Shown: positions 9,042-21,221, numbered from the stretch's first letter. The stretch: 64,000 nt of DNA from Methylobacterium sp. DB0501 (GCF_011043735.1 NZ_JAAKGV010000001.1:248001-312000); one strand, 5' to 3'. The notes: generated by a model from the letters alone, not told the origin. Numbers and translations are program-made.

Positions 9042-9070
9042 ATGGGCCCGCATCCCCGTGCGGAGCCCAT
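9042..9070 (+). promoter_or_regulatory. hairpin at the start of the initiator gene
   Basis: Arms ATGGGC (9042-9047) and CCGCA (9048-9052) pair with TGCGG (9059-9063) and GCCCAT (9065-9070), with one bulged A and a TCCCCG loop. The stem ends just before the candidate start codons and covers one of the two possible ribosome sites (GGAG, 9062-9065). It could limit initiator translation, as the leader hairpin of repC does in RepABC plasmids. No T-run follows. Confidence 0.5.
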
Positions 9071-9079
9071 TTGGTGGAG

Positions 9080-10258
9080 ATGACGAACCCGCCGCAACCA
9101 GGCCAGGACCTCGCAGGCCAGGACCTCGCAGGCCAGGACCTCGCAGGGCAGGAGCCCGTCGAGGGCGTGCGCGACGCCGACCTCGTCGAGATCGTCGAGA
9201 AGGCACGCGGCAGCGTCGCCTACAAGGCGACGCTCGCCTTCGTGCGCGCCAGCCAGGCCAAGCGCGACGCCGAGCTGGAAGCGCGCGAGAAGCTGGTGGT
9301 GCTCAAGGCCGAGGCCGCGGCCGAGCGCGCCCGGCTGCCCCGCAACGCCCGCCGCCGCGACATGGTGCGCGAGGTGATCGAGAACGAGCCGGCGGCGCCG
9401 GAGAACATCCAGCACATCCACTCGGTCCTGGCGCTCTGCGGCCTGCCGTATCGCGAGCCGAAGGGCATGACCAACGTCTCGCGGGAATACGGCCGCAACA
9501 CGCTCGCCATCAATGCCGGCCGGCTCATCAACCCGGCCACCGGCGAGATGGAGATGCAGGGGCTGCCCTACGGCCCGAAGGCGCGGCTCCTGCTGCTGCA
9601 TCTCTGCACCGAGGCGGTGCGCCAGCGCAGCCCCAAGGTCGAGGTGGCGCAGAGCATGTCGGGCTTCATCCGCGACATGGGCTTCCCGGTCACCGGCGGC
9701 GAGCGCGGCACGCTCAAGCAGTTCAAGGAACAGCTCAACCGGCTCGCCGCCTGCTCGATGCAGATCGGCCTGTGGGACGGCACCCGCGCCTCGACCCTCA
9801 ACGTGCCGCCGTTCAGGCAGATGGACGTGTGGCTGCCGCTGCACAACCACCCGGACCAGGGCCTCCTGTGGTCCTCGACCATCACCTTCCACCGCGAGTT
9901 CTACGACAACCTGATCCAGCACGCCCTGCCGGTCGATATCCGCGCCGCCCGCGCCTTCGCCGGCTCGGCGCGCAAGCTCGACCTGCTGTTCTGGGTCGGC
10001 TACCGGCTCTCGCGCCTCGAACGGCCTTTGCGGCTGACCTGGGACAACCTGTACAAGCAGTTCGGCAGCGAGAACGGCTCGATCCGCTCGTTCCGCCAGG
10101 AATTCCGCAAGGACGTCGCCCATCTCACCGAGGTGTTTCCCCGTCTGCGCTTGACCCTCGACGACGGCGGCATGCAGCTGCTGCCGTCCGATCCGAAGGA
10201 CCTGCTGGTCCCTCCCAAGGCGGCTCTCGCGAATAAGCGAGCCCGGGCAAGGGCTTGA
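9080..10258 (+). CDS. plasmid-type replication initiator, RepA_C family
   Basis: This 392-residue protein belongs to the 'plasmid encoded RepA' (RepA_C) family of replication initiators, not to the RepC family of RepABC plasmids. Diagnostic segments are LPYGPKARLLLLHLCTEAVR, FIRDMGFPVTGGERGTLKQFKEQLNRLAA and the C-terminal KQFGSENGSIRSFRQEFRKD, a likely winged-helix DNA-binding part. It probably binds the iterons 0.6-1.4 kb downstream. The start is uncertain: ATG 9080 has GGTGGAG directly before it with no spacing, while TTG 9071 and GTG 9074 sit better behind GGAG at 9062. The N-terminus carries three GQDLA repeats. Confidence 0.85.
   Translation: MTNPPQPGQDLAGQDLAGQDLAGQEPVEGVRDADLVEIVEKARGSVAYKATLAFVRASQAKRDAELEAREKLVVLKAEAAAERARLPRNARRRDMVREVIENEPAAPENIQHIHSVLALCGLPYREPKGMTNVSREYGRNTLAINAGRLINPATGEMEMQGLPYGPKARLLLLHLCTEAVRQRSPKVEVAQSMSGFIRDMGFPVTGGERGTLKQFKEQLNRLAACSMQIGLWDGTRASTLNVPPFRQMDVWLPLHNHPDQGLLWSSTITFHREFYDNLIQHALPVDIRAARAFAGSARKLDLLFWVGYRLSRLERPLRLTWDNLYKQFGSENGSIRSFRQEFRKDVAHLTEVFPRLRLTLDDGGMQLLPSDPKDLLVPPKAALANKRARARA
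9101..9145 (+). repeat. three tandem 15-bp units in the initiator N-terminus
   Basis: The unit GGCCAGGACCTCGCA is repeated exactly three times in frame and encodes GQDLA each time. A diverged fourth copy follows (GQEPV). Perfect identity suggests recent expansion by slippage. Confidence 0.85.
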
Positions 10259-10523
10259 TTCCGCCGAGTTCCCTACGAAGGGAGGGGGGATCGGGGCGGC
10301 GGGCGACGGTGCGCGCGGGGGTGCCGCGGAGGGACTGTACTTGCCGCGACCATGGATAGGATTATTTTCTTTAGACGGTGGCGTCTCCGCAATGGTGGAA
10401 TTGTCTCTCCCCGTCCTGCGAGAGCCAAGGATCGTGTTTTCTCACCGTCGACCCCCATCTCAGGACGTGGTCGAGTCGGCCGATCCCGACCGAACCCTCC
10501 CCGTCATCCCGGGGCCGCGCAGC

Positions 10524-10616
10524 GGAACCCGGGATCCAAGACCGCTGACGGTGCCGAACCGGACGGAATGCGGGCCGCCTCATCCTTGAACGTCAGCGGT
10601 CTTGGATCTCGGGTTC
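10524..10616. repeat. long inverted repeat 3' of the initiator gene
   Basis: A 25-base arm (10525-10549) pairs with 10592-10616 with one mismatch around a 42-base loop. The outer flanks are also partly complementary (CCCGGGGCC with GGGCCCCGGG). The arms share the CATCCCGGG-type core seen at 19488-19527, so this looks like a dispersed repeat family. It lies between the initiator gene and the origin and could also end initiator transcription. Confidence 0.6.
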
Positions 10617-10828
10617 TCGTCTTCGACGGGCCCCGGGCTGAATCTGTTTGTATACGATAGATCGATTGCAAAATAATTATATTATATCCGCAGACGACGT
10701 GCCGGGTAATATTTTTTATATCTTGATCAACTGATGAATCGAGCAATATCAATATTTTCATAGATCGATATCCGCTCAAAACATCTTGCCCAGCCGTGAA
10801 GTCGCACCCGGCCGCCACCGCCCCCCTA

Positions 10829-11017
10829 CGCCGAGTTGCCTACGCCCCGCCATCGTCGGAAGCTCGCCGGGCCACGCTGAATCGCCTACGCGCCCCAACC
10901 TCCGCACGGCATCCCGAATCGACTGCTTCCCCATTGAGAGTCCACGGCTTTCATCGTCCTGCGCCCGCGCAGACCTGCCTACGGGACGTGAACGACTCCG
11001 CGCCGAATTGCCTACGC
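10829..11017 (-). repeat. left iteron array, four copies
   Basis: Copies of the 17-mer lie at 10829-10845, 10875-10891, 10968-10984 and 11001-11017. Read on the minus strand the consensus is GCGTAGGCAACTCGGCG. The first and fourth are closest to consensus; the third is the GGTCTGCG variant, which recurs in the right array. Spacings are 46, 93 and 33 bases. Confidence 0.8.
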
Positions 11018-11438
11018 TCCAGCACGACCGGTCAGCCCATCGGTAACCGTCCGGCCCACCGGCTCCGAGAGTCACGGCAAAGTATTGCCCAGCTCCGATC
11101 AGGCGCCCGGAGTCGAGGATGAGTCCCGGATCGGGACGGCGAATCATCAGCCAGCGTACAGGCGAGTCGGTTCCACCGGCTCAAGCCTCGCCTCGACTCT
11201 TCCCCGGGGAAACGACTCGGGCTGATCTGGGCTTTGTCGGGCGAGGACTCGAGGGCCGCGAGTCTCCGACTCGAGAAGCGGTTGCCCAGGACTCCGGCGG
11301 AAGGGGAGGGGGACTCTCGCACCCCCTCGCCGCAGGCCGGGATCCGCATGCGCGCGGCTCACCCCGAAAAGCCCCTAACTTCCGATCCCCGAAAGCCTTT
11401 TTATGAAAGATTCAGACTCTAGATTCCGAGTCTGAATC
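10879..11438. promoter_or_regulatory. GANTC-dense block of the origin
   Basis: Twenty-one GANTC sites occur in 560 bases (for example at 10879, 10994, 11069, 11110, 11121, 11141, 11164, 11195, 11214, 11246, 11260, 11268, 11290, 11312, and five between 11409 and 11438). About two would be expected by chance. Many are in a CGACTC or GACTCG context, so an additional protein motif may overlap the methylation target. Confidence 0.7.
11409..11438. repeat. 11-bp dyad in the AT-rich origin segment
   Basis: GATTCAGACTC (11409-11419) and GAGTCTGAATC (11428-11438) form a perfect dyad around an 8-base spacer. Five GANTC sites fall within these 30 bases. It sits in the AT-rich stretch between the two iteron arrays, where strand opening would be expected. 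Confidence 0.65.
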
Positions 11439-11507
11439 CGTAGAGCTATATGGGTATTATATGGGGTGGCGATTTTGCGAGGCCCTGCAAGGGTTTAGCA
11501 CCCTTTC

Positions 11508-11690
11508 GCGTAGGCAGGTCTGCGCATCCGCGTAGGCAACTCGGCGCATCTCCGTAGGCTGGTCTGCGCGGAATCGGGGGGTCGGCGAAGGCGACTCGGC
11601 GTGAGCGCGTAGGTTACTCAGCGCAGGCCCCCGATTAACAGCTTGGAAAGCTGTGTGAATCGCGGATGGCGCCGCGTAGGCAATTCGGCG
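11508..11690 (+). repeat. right iteron array, six copies, helically phased
   Basis: Copies start at 11508, 11530, 11552, 11585, 11607 and 11674. The spacings of 22, 22, 33, 22 and 67 are (nearly) multiples of 11, so the sites face the same side of the helix. The consensus is GCGTAGGCAACTCGGCG. The first and third copies carry GGTCTGCG at the 3' half, which suggests two alternating sub-types. Confidence 0.82.
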
Positions 11691-12057
11691 TGCCTCAGGA
11701 GCCCGAAAACGAGGCCGAAACGCACCTCCGGGCGGCGCCGGATTCGCGAATCCGGAGGCCGCGGCGAGGCGGGCGCGCCGGCCACCCCGGATTCTCCGTC
11801 AGGAGGCCCGTGGAGGCCCGTCGCTCCCGGGTACCGTTGTACGGCACCTGCCGGCCTCGAATCCAGCTCAGCGAGGCTCCTGGCGGCTTTACGCGGGTTG
11901 TCCAACGGCTGTGCCCGCCGGCAACCCGCGCCGCGCCCCCGCCCGATCTCCTTGGGCCACCGGGCTTTCCGGGCGGCGCCGACCCGGCTATCCCCGCTGC
12001 CGTCAACAGGGCCCCGGTTCCGGCAGGCTCCGACGGCCCACTCGTCCACAGCCCCGA

Positions 12058-12091
12058 TTGACACGCTCCTGAAACCGAACAAAACAAGAAC
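12058..12091 (+). promoter_or_regulatory. LexA box and promoter of imuA-imuB-dnaE2
   Basis: GAAC-AAAACAA-GAAC (12077-12091) is a perfect alphaproteobacterial LexA box (GTTC-N7-GTTC on the other strand). A TTGACA hexamer lies at 12058-12063, placing the box over the expected -10 region. The cassette should therefore be repressed by LexA and induced by DNA damage. Confidence 0.85.
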
Positions 12092-12124
12092 GAGTTGTTG
12101 CTTCGGTTCGGTGATGGGCATGAG

Positions 12125-12865
12125 ATGCGGCAGGCCGAGCGGGAATGGCAGCTCGCGGCGTTGCGCGAGCGGATCGGCGGGCTGGCGCCCGAGGGAGCGG
12201 GCCGTCCGGTCCTGCCCTTCGGCGTCGCTCCTCTCGACGTGCATCTGCCGGGCGGGGGCCTGCGCCTCGGCGCGGTGCACGAGGTCCTGGCGGCGGGGCC
12301 GGTGGACGGGGAGGGGGCGCTGGCGGCCCTGTTCGTCGCCGCGATCCTCGCCCGGCTCACCGGCCCGGTCCTCTGGTGCCTGCCCGGGCGCGACCTGTTC
12401 GCCCCCGGCCTCGCCGCGGTCGGCCTCCACCCCGACCGGGTGCTCTACGCCGAGACCCGGCGCGAGACCGAGGTGCTGCCCACCATGGAGGAGGGGTTGC
12501 GCCATCGCGGCCTCGCGGCGGTGGTCGGCGAGGCTGCCCGGCTCGGGCTCACCCCGTCGCGCCGGCTCCAACTCGCCGCCGAGGGCAGCGGCAGCCTCGC
12601 CCTGGTGATCCGTCGCCGGGCCGGCGCGATCCCGGAGCCGAACGCCGCCGCGACCCGCTGGGGCGTCACCGCGGCGCCCTCCGCCGCTCTTCCCGTACCG
12701 GGCCTGTCGCGGGCCCGGTGGACCGTGGCGCTCCTGCGCGCCCGGGGCGCCGAGCCCCGCACCTGGCTCCTCGAGGCTCCCGATGCGAAGGGTCGTCTGC
12801 GTGTTCCTGCCGACCTGGCCGACCGACCTGTGGCGGCGCCGGCGCGGCGGACCGCCGCCGGATGA
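12125..12865 (+). CDS. imuA: ImuA, mutasome accessory protein
   Basis: The 246-residue RecA-like protein lacks a canonical Walker A, as is usual for ImuA. The segments LPFGVAPLDVHLPGGGLRLGAVHEV and GPVLWCLPGRDLFAPGLAAVGL are typical of the family. The ATG at 12125 was chosen over an upstream TTG (12095) because it follows the LexA box and promoter at a normal distance. It overlaps imuB by 83 bases in another frame. It works with ImuB and DnaE2 in error-prone bypass of DNA lesions. Confidence 0.88.
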   Translation: MRQAEREWQLAALRERIGGLAPEGAGRPVLPFGVAPLDVHLPGGGLRLGAVHEVLAAGPVDGEGALAALFVAAILARLTGPVLWCLPGRDLFAPGLAAVGLHPDRVLYAETRRETEVLPTMEEGLRHRGLAAVVGEAARLGLTPSRRLQLAAEGSGSLALVIRRRAGAIPEPNAAATRWGVTAAPSAALPVPGLSRARWTVALLRARGAEPRTWLLEAPDAKGRLRVPADLADRPVAAPARRTAAG

Positions 12866-14285
12866 GCCTCTGGCCGCGGTGGCGCAGGAGGGCCCGCGCC
12901 GGGTGCTGGCGGCCGTCGACCGCGCCGCCCGGTCCCTGCGCCTGCGCCCCGGCCTGGCGCTGGCCCAGGCGCAGGCGATGGTGCCGGGCCTCCACCTGAT
13001 CGAAGCCGACCCGGAGGGCGACGCCGCGGCGCTCGCGCGCCTCGCGGCCTGGTGCCTGGCTTACGCACCCCTCGTCGCGCCCGACCCGCCGGACGGGATC
13101 TGGATCGACGTCGCGGGAGCCACCCACCTGCATGGCGGCGAGGCGGCCCTGCTGGCGGGCTTGCGCCGCCGCCTCGGCCGGGCCGGCTACCGGGTCCGGA
13201 CGGCGCTCGCCGACACGCCCGGCGCCGCCTGGGCCGCCGCCCGCTGCCTGCACCCCGAAACCGTGCTGCCGCCGGGCGGCCAGCGCGCATTCCTCCTCGA
13301 CCTGCCGCTCTGGAGCTTGCGCCTCGACCGGGAGATCGTGTCGGGCTTGGGCCAGCTCGGCCTGACCCGGATCGCGCATCTCGCCGGGCAGCCCCGGGGA
13401 CCCTTGCGCCTGCGCTTCGGCGAGGCGCCCGGCCGCCGCCTCGACCAGGCGCTCGGCCACGCCCCCGAACCGCTCGCCACCCTGGCGCCGCCGGTGGCGC
13501 ATATCGTGCGCCTCGCCTTCCCGGAGCCGATCGGCGCGCCCGAGACCCTCGCCCGGGTGACCGGGCGGCTGACCGCGATGCTCGCCGACGACCTGACCCG
13601 GCACGGCCTCGGCGCGCGCCGGCTCGACCTGGTGTTCCGCCGGGTCGACGGGCTCGACCAGTCGGTCAGCGTCGGCACCGCCCGGCCGAGCCGCGATCCC
13701 ACCCACCTCGCCCGCCTGCTGTCGGAGCGGCTGGGCACCATCGATCCCGGCCACGGCCTCGACGAGGCGCGGCTCGCGGCGCCCCGGGTCGAGCGCCTGG
13801 AGGCGCGCCAGCTCGCCGCCCCGGGCGAGGAGCCGGACCCGGAGGCGATGGCGGAGCTCGTCGACCGGCTGGTGCTGCGCCTCGGGCCGGGCCGGGTGTT
13901 TCGCCGGGCCCCGGTCGAGAGCGAGTGGCCCGAGCGGGCGGTGCGCCGGGTCGCGCCCTTGAGCCCGGCCACCGGCGCGACCTGGCCCGCCGACCTGCCG
14001 CGGCCCGGCCGCCTGCTGCCCGTCCCGGAGCCGGTGGCGGTCCTGGCCGCGCTCCCCGACGCCCCGCCCTCCGCCTTCACCTGGCGCGGCACCCGCCGCC
14101 GGGTGGCGCGGGCCGACGGGCCGGAGCGGATCTTCGGCGAGTGGTGGCTGACCGAGGACGAGGTTTCGGCCACCCGCGACTATTACCGGGTCGAGGACGA
14201 GACCGGCGCCCGCTACTGGCTGTTTCGCGATTGCCTGACACCGGAGGGTGCGCGCTGGTGGCTGCACGGTCTGGGGGAAGCGTGA
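12783..14285 (+). CDS. imuB: ImuB, inactive Y-family polymerase homologue
   Basis: The 500-residue protein has the Y-family fold but lacks the catalytic acidic motifs. The N-terminus reads [16 protein letters not shown] instead of a DFDxFFA motif, and the second motif is [13 protein letters not shown]. This loss is normal for ImuB, which acts as a hub linking ImuA, DnaE2 and the sliding clamp. The C-terminal [20 protein letters not shown] segment is typical. It starts inside imuA and ends 16 bases before dnaE2, so the three form one operon. Confidence 0.92.
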   Translation: MRRVVCVFLPTWPTDLWRRRRGGPPPDEPLAAVAQEGPRRVLAAVDRAARSLRLRPGLALAQAQAMVPGLHLIEADPEGDAAALARLAAWCLAYAPLVAPDPPDGIWIDVAGATHLHGGEAALLAGLRRRLGRAGYRVRTALADTPGAAWAAARCLHPETVLPPGGQRAFLLDLPLWSLRLDREIVSGLGQLGLTRIAHLAGQPRGPLRLRFGEAPGRRLDQALGHAPEPLATLAPPVAHIVRLAFPEPIGAPETLARVTGRLTAMLADDLTRHGLGARRLDLVFRRVDGLDQSVSVGTARPSRDPTHLARLLSERLGTIDPGHGLDEARLAAPRVERLEARQLAAPGEEPDPEAMAELVDRLVLRLGPGRVFRRAPVESEWPERAVRRVAPLSPATGATWPADLPRPGRLLPVPEPVAVLAALPDAPPSAFTWRGTRRRVARADGPERIFGEWWLTEDEVSATRDYYRVEDETGARYWLFRDCLTPEGARWWLHGLGEA

Positions 14286-14301
14286 TGAGCCCGGCCTGCC
14301 C

Positions 14302-17520
<3,219 letters not shown>

Positions 17521-17573
17521 AGGGTGCACTGCCGGTCGCAGCCGCTCGTGCCTGCTCGCCAGCCACGAGGCGG

Positions 17574-17917
17574 ACGCTTGAGCTTGCCGAGCACGGCGGC
17601 GGCGTCGGGATCCGCGACGGCATGATGCTCGATTCGGCGCTGGAGCGGCCTCGGAACCGTCACGATCTCGGCGGTTGCACCGATCTCTGCGAACTTGCGG
17701 CCTGCTACGCTTTCGGCCTGGCTCGCAATCACGGTTTCCTGGACGGCAACAAGCGGGTCTCGGCCGTGGTGACCGAGCTTTTCCTCGCCCTCAACGGCTA
17801 CGAGGTGACCGCGTCCGACGACGATGTCGTCAGACGTGGATGGCCATCGCCGCGGGAGAGATGACGGAGGAGGACGTCACCGCCTGGATCGGCCGCTTCG
17901 CCTCGGCTTCTCCCTAG
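17574..17917 (+). pseudogene. degraded Doc/Fic-family toxin
   Basis: The frame reads TLELAEHGGGVGIRDGMMLDSALERPRN, then HGFLDGNKRVSAVV, the Fic motif with its usual proline changed to glycine. Near 17820-17840 the frame shifts: the family's C-terminal part continues as TWMAIAAGEMTEEDVTAWIGRF in the next frame up to the TAG at 17917. The N-terminal 20 or so residues, including the usual start, are also not recognizable. Intact Doc toxins modify elongation factor Tu; this copy should be inactive. It follows dnaE2 directly on the same strand. Confidence 0.75.
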
Positions 17918-17932
17918 TCCTGGACATATCGA

Positions 17933-18190
17933 TTGCCGCTCACGGCGAGGGTCACGATCCGCGATCTCGATACCTGGGTCGAAGAGGCGCTGCGACTGCG
18001 CGCCGCGTGCAACGGCCGCTCCGTCGAGGCGGAGGCGAGGGCCCTCCTCGTCGCGACCGTCGCGCCAGCTCCGCCGCCCGACACGGTCGATCTCGCCGAG
18101 GTGATCCGCAGCCGCTTCGGGCCGCTCGGCGGGGTCGAGCTTGAGCCGCATCCGCCGGTGGCTACTGGTCGGCCGCCACGGTTCGAGGAT
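17933..18190 (+). pseudogene. remnant of a FitA-like ribbon-helix-helix antitoxin
   Basis: From a TTG at 17933 the frame reads ARVTIRDLDTWVEEALRLRAA then GRSVEAEARALL, the ribbon-helix-helix core of FitA/VapB-type 'plasmid stability' antitoxins. The family's usual tail (RFGPLGGVELE...PPRFED) is recognizable to about 18190. No stop follows there: the frame runs on into the antisense of ssuD, so the end is lost. The VapC-type toxin expected downstream is missing. It is probably decayed together with the Doc remnant next to it. Confidence 0.55.
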
Positions 18191-18245
18191 CGATCGTCCG
18201 CGACCACGTCGTCTGATCCCGGGCGGATGCAGCCCGAACGACACC

Positions 18246-19409
18246 TCAATGCGCCGACACCCCCCGCGCCGGCACGATGTCGTTGGCGATCACCTCGCCG
18301 AACGGGCCGTCGTTGCGGGCCCCCGTCGCCGCCGTGCCGGTGGTGCTGCGCAAGGGGAGCTTGGGGAAGACCAGCTCGGCGAAGCGGTAGGCCTCCTCCA
18401 GGTGCGGGTAGCCGGAGAGGATGAAGCGGTCGATGCCGAGGTCGATGTATTCCTTCATCCGGTCGGCGACCTGGTCGGGGGAGCCGACGAGGGCGGTGCC
18501 GGCCCCGCCGCGCACCAGGCCGACGCCGGCCCAGAGGTTCGGCGACACCACCAGCTTGTCGCGCCGGCCGCCATGGAGCTGCATCATCCGGCTCTGGCCG
18601 ACGGAATCCTGGCGCGCCAGGGTCGCCTGCGCCTTGGCGATGGTGGCGTCGTCGAGGCGCGAGATCAGCGACTCGGCCGCCTCCCAGGCGGCGGATTCCG
18701 TTTCCCGCACGATGACGTGCAGGCGGATGCCGTAGGAGAACGTCTTGCCGCGCTTCTCGGCCGCCTCGCGGGCCCGGGCGATTTTTTCCGCCACGCCGGC
18801 CGGGGGCTCGCCCCAGGTCAGGTAGACGTCGCAATGCTCGGCCGCGACCTCGATCCCGGCCGGCGACGAGCCGCCGAAATAGAGCGGCGGATAGGGCTTC
18901 TGCACGGGCGGGAAGATCAGCCGGCCGTCCTCCAGCCGCAGGTGCTCGCCTGCATAGGTCACGGTCTCGCCGGAGAGCAGCCCGCGCCAGATCCGCAGGA
19001 ACTCGTCCGTCACCGCGTAGCGCTCGTCATGGCCGAGGAACACGCCGTCGCCGCGCAGCTCGACGGGATCGCCGCCCGTGACGACGTTGATGAGCAGCCG
19101 CCCGTCCGAGATCCGGTCGAGGGTCGCGGCCATGCGGGCGGCGGTCGAGGGCAGTTGCAGGCCCGGCCGCACCGCCACCAGGAAGCGCAGGCGCCGCGTC
19201 AGCGGCACCAGCGCCGAGGCGACGACCCAGGAATCCTCGCAAGAGCGTCCGGTCGGCAGCAGCACGCCGAAATAGCCGAGCTCGTCCGCGGCCTGGGCGA
19301 TCTGGCGCAGGTAGGGCAGGGTGACGGCCCGCGCGCCCTCCTGCGCGCCGAGATAGCGGCCGTCGCCGTGGGTGGGCAGGAACCAGAGGACGTCGGTCTG
19401 GCCGGTCAT
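18246..19409 (-). CDS. ssuD: alkanesulfonate monooxygenase SsuD
   Basis: The 387-residue protein is an FMNH2-dependent bacterial-luciferase-family monooxygenase. It starts with [15 protein letters not shown] and contains [26 protein letters not shown] and [16 protein letters not shown], all typical of SsuD. It splits C1-C14 alkanesulfonates to aldehyde and sulfite, using FMNH2 supplied by SsuE. It is the last gene of an ssuEACBD-order operon on the minus strand, 146 bases after ssuB. The gap holds a dispersed palindrome. Confidence 0.93.
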   Translation of the reverse strand: MTGQTDVLWFLPTHGDGRYLGAQEGARAVTLPYLRQIAQAADELGYFGVLLPTGRSCEDSWVVASALVPLTRRLRFLVAVRPGLQLPSTAARMAATLDRISDGRLLINVVTGGDPVELRGDGVFLGHDERYAVTDEFLRIWRGLLSGETVTYAGEHLRLEDGRLIFPPVQKPYPPLYFGGSSPAGIEVAAEHCDVYLTWGEPPAGVAEKIARAREAAEKRGKTFSYGIRLHVIVRETESAAWEAAESLISRLDDATIAKAQATLARQDSVGQSRMMQLHGGRRDKLVVSPNLWAGVGLVRGGAGTALVGSPDQVADRMKEYIDLGIDRFILSGYPHLEEAYRFAELVFPKLPLRSTTGTAATGARNDGPFGEVIANDIVPARGVSAH

Positions 19410-19487
19410 GGGGACTCCGGGGGAGAGGGGGGCCTGTCGGCGTGCGGGGAGCAGGACGGGGACGTACCGAGCTCGACACGTCTCGAC

Positions 19488-19527
19488 GTCATCCCGGGGC
19501 TCGGCGCAGCCGAGACCCCGGGACGAC
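19488..19527. repeat. dispersed CCCGGG-core palindrome between ssuB and ssuD
   Basis: GTCATCCCGGGGCTCGGC (19488-19505) pairs with 19509-19527 apart from one extra base and one mismatch. The same core occurs in the repeat at 10497-10640. As a strong hairpin inside the operon it could lower or stabilize parts of the mRNA. Confidence 0.55.
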
Positions 19528-19555
19528 GCGGAGGGGGGCGGTTTCGTCGGGCGAA

Positions 19556-20389
19556 TTACGTTCGCCCGTCGAGCAGATGATCGAGGATCCGCCCCTCCAG
19601 GGCGGCCAGCTCCGGGTCGCCGCGCCGGCGCGGGCGGGGCACCGCGACGGGCACGTCGAGGGCGATGCGGCCGGCCTCGACGACCAGGATGCGGTCGGCG
19701 AGCGCCACCGCCTCGGCGACGTCGTGGGTGACCAGGAGCGCGGTGAAGCCTTGCGCACGCCAGATCCGCTCGATCATCGCCTGCATGTCGATGCGGGTCA
19801 GCGCGTCCAGCGCACCGAGGGGCTCGTCGAGGGCGAGCAGCCCCGGGCCGCTGACGAGGGCGCGGGCGAGCGCCACCCGCTGGCGCTGGCCGCCCGAGAG
19901 GGTAGCGGGCCATTGCCCGGCCTTCTCGGCGAGGCCGACCTCTTTGAGCGCCGCCGCGGCCCGCTCCCGCCGCTCCGCCGCCGGGCCGCCGCGGCTCAGG
20001 CCCACCGCGACGTTGTCGAGGACCCGCGCCCAGGGCAGGAGCCGCGGCTCCTGGAACATGATCCGGCGCGGGGCCTCTCCCCCCTCGACGGCGACGCGCC
20101 CGGCGCTCGGCGTCTCGAGGCCGAGGATCAGCCGCAGCAGGGTGGACTTGCCGCAGCCCGAGCGCCCGACCACGGCGACGAACTGGCCCGCCGGGATATG
20201 CAGGTCGAGCCCGTCGATGACCGGCCTGTCGCCGTCGAAGGACTTGGACAGGCCGCGCAGGGTGAGGCCGAGGCCGGCGCCGTTGCGGGCGGTCTCCCGG
20301 ACGGCCTCACGGTCGATGATCTCGCGGCGCGGGCGGGCGGGGGTGGCGGGGGCGAAGCCCTCGAACCGTCGGAGGGTGCTGGCGATCAT
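19556..20389 (-). CDS. ssuB: aliphatic sulfonate ABC transporter ATPase SsuB
   Basis: The 277-residue ATPase has Walker [11 protein letters not shown]-loop FQEPRLLPW, signature LSGGQRQR, Walker [13 protein letters not shown] and H-loop VTHD. The [16 protein letters not shown] segment is typical of the SsuB/TauB group. An extended N-terminus of about 50 residues precedes the ATPase fold. The ATG at 20389 is used because it follows ssuC closely (31 bases). It powers uptake of sulfonates bound by SsuA. Confidence 0.92.
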   Translation of the reverse strand: MIASTLRRFEGFAPATPARPRREIIDREAVRETARNGAGLGLTLRGLSKSFDGDRPVIDGLDLHIPAGQFVAVVGRSGCGKSTLLRLILGLETPSAGRVAVEGGEAPRRIMFQEPRLLPWARVLDNVAVGLSRGGPAAERRERAAAALKEVGLAEKAGQWPATLSGGQRQRVALARALVSGPGLLALDEPLGALDALTRIDMQAMIERIWRAQGFTALLVTHDVAEAVALADRILVVEAGRIALDVPVAVPRPRRRGDPELAALEGRILDHLLDGRT

Positions 20390-20420
20390 GGAGGGGAATC
20401 CTGGACGCGGGGGCTGAGGA

Positions 20421-21212
20421 TCAGGCCGAGCGGTAGGCCGGGTTCCAGGCAAGGCAGGTGCGCTCCAGCCGGCGGGTCGCGAGGTCGGCGACCTTGCCGA
20501 GCAGCGCGTAGATCAGGATCGCCAGCACCACGACGTCGACCAGCATGAACTCGCGCGCCTGCATCGCCATGTAGCCGAGCCCCGAGGAGGCCGAGATCGT
20601 CTCGGCGACGATGAGCGTCAGCCACATGATGCCGAGCGCGTAGCGCAGGCCCACGAAGATCGACGGCAGGGCGCCCGGCAGCACCACGCGCCAGAACAGC
20701 TCGGGTCTCGACATGCCGTAGATCCGGCCCATCTCGACCAGCTGCGGATCGACCGAGCGGATGCCGTGCAGGGTGTTGGCGTAGATCGGGAAGAACACCC
20801 CGAGGGCGACCAGGAAGAGCTTGGCCTCCTCGCCGATGCCGAACCACAGGATCACCAGCGGGATCAGCGACAGGTGCGGGATGTTGCGGATCATCTGCAC
20901 GGTGGTGTCGGTGAGGCTGTCCGACAGGCGCGACAGCCCGTTGGCGAGCCCGAGAGCAAAGCCGATGCCGCCGCCGATCAGGAATCCGCTCGCCGCCCGC
21001 AGGAAGCTGACGCCGAGATTGGTCCAGAGCTCGCCGGTCTCGGCGAGGCGCCAGCCGGCGGCGGCCACGTCGAGGGGGGCGGGCATCAGCCGGGTCGAGA
21101 CCAGCCCGGCCGAGCCGGCGATTTGCCAGCCGACGAGGATCGCGGCCGGCAGGAGCCAGGGGGCGAGGCGCCGCGCGGCGGCCCCGGGGGAGGGGAGAGC
21201 GAGAGCAGGCAT
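20421..21212 (-). CDS. ssuC: aliphatic sulfonate ABC transporter permease SsuC
   Basis: This is a 263-residue inner-membrane permease with about six helices. The conserved cytoplasmic loop reads [20 protein letters not shown] followed by [18 protein letters not shown], the EAA motif of the SsuC/TauC family. The start at 21212 lies 9 bases after ssuA and is preceded by CCCCTCC instead of a purine-rich ribosome site, the same context as ssuB. Confidence 0.92.
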   Translation of the reverse strand: MPALALPSPGAAARRLAPWLLPAAILVGWQIAGSAGLVSTRLMPAPLDVAAAGWRLAETGELWTNLGVSFLRAASGFLIGGGIGFALGLANGLSRLSDSLTDTTVQMIRNIPHLSLIPLVILWFGIGEEAKLFLVALGVFFPIYANTLHGIRSVDPQLVEMGRIYGMSRPELFWRVVLPGALPSIFVGLRYALGIMWLTLIVAETISASSGLGYMAMQAREFMLVDVVVLAILIYALLGKVADLATRRLERTCLAWNPAYRSA

Positions 21213-21221
21213 GGAGGGGAT

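Larger units (their letters stand above)
10640..11700. other. putative replication origin (oriV)
   Basis: About 1 kb without a credible gene follows the initiator gene. From left to right it contains an AT-rich stretch (10640-10795, unlike the surrounding DNA), four iterons in one orientation (10829-11017), a GAGTC/GACTC-rich block (11069-11316), an AT-rich segment with an 11-bp dyad (11395-11470), and six iterons in the opposite orientation (11508-11690). Iterons plus AT-rich DNA next to an initiator gene is the usual layout of a theta-type origin. The remaining 11691-12057 stretch shows no gene. Confidence 0.75.

Noticed and set aside
9080..10258. identification of the initiator as RepC
   Set aside because: The LPYGPKARLLLLHL and TGGERG segments fit the RepA_C family; RepC-specific segments are absent.
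10504..10818. 104-residue frame in the origin left part
   Set aside because: It runs through a long inverted repeat and AT-rich DNA and has no credible product.
10786..11422. several frames of 60-120 residues among the iterons
   Set aside because: They translate the iterons and GACTC-rich DNA; composition is repeat-driven.
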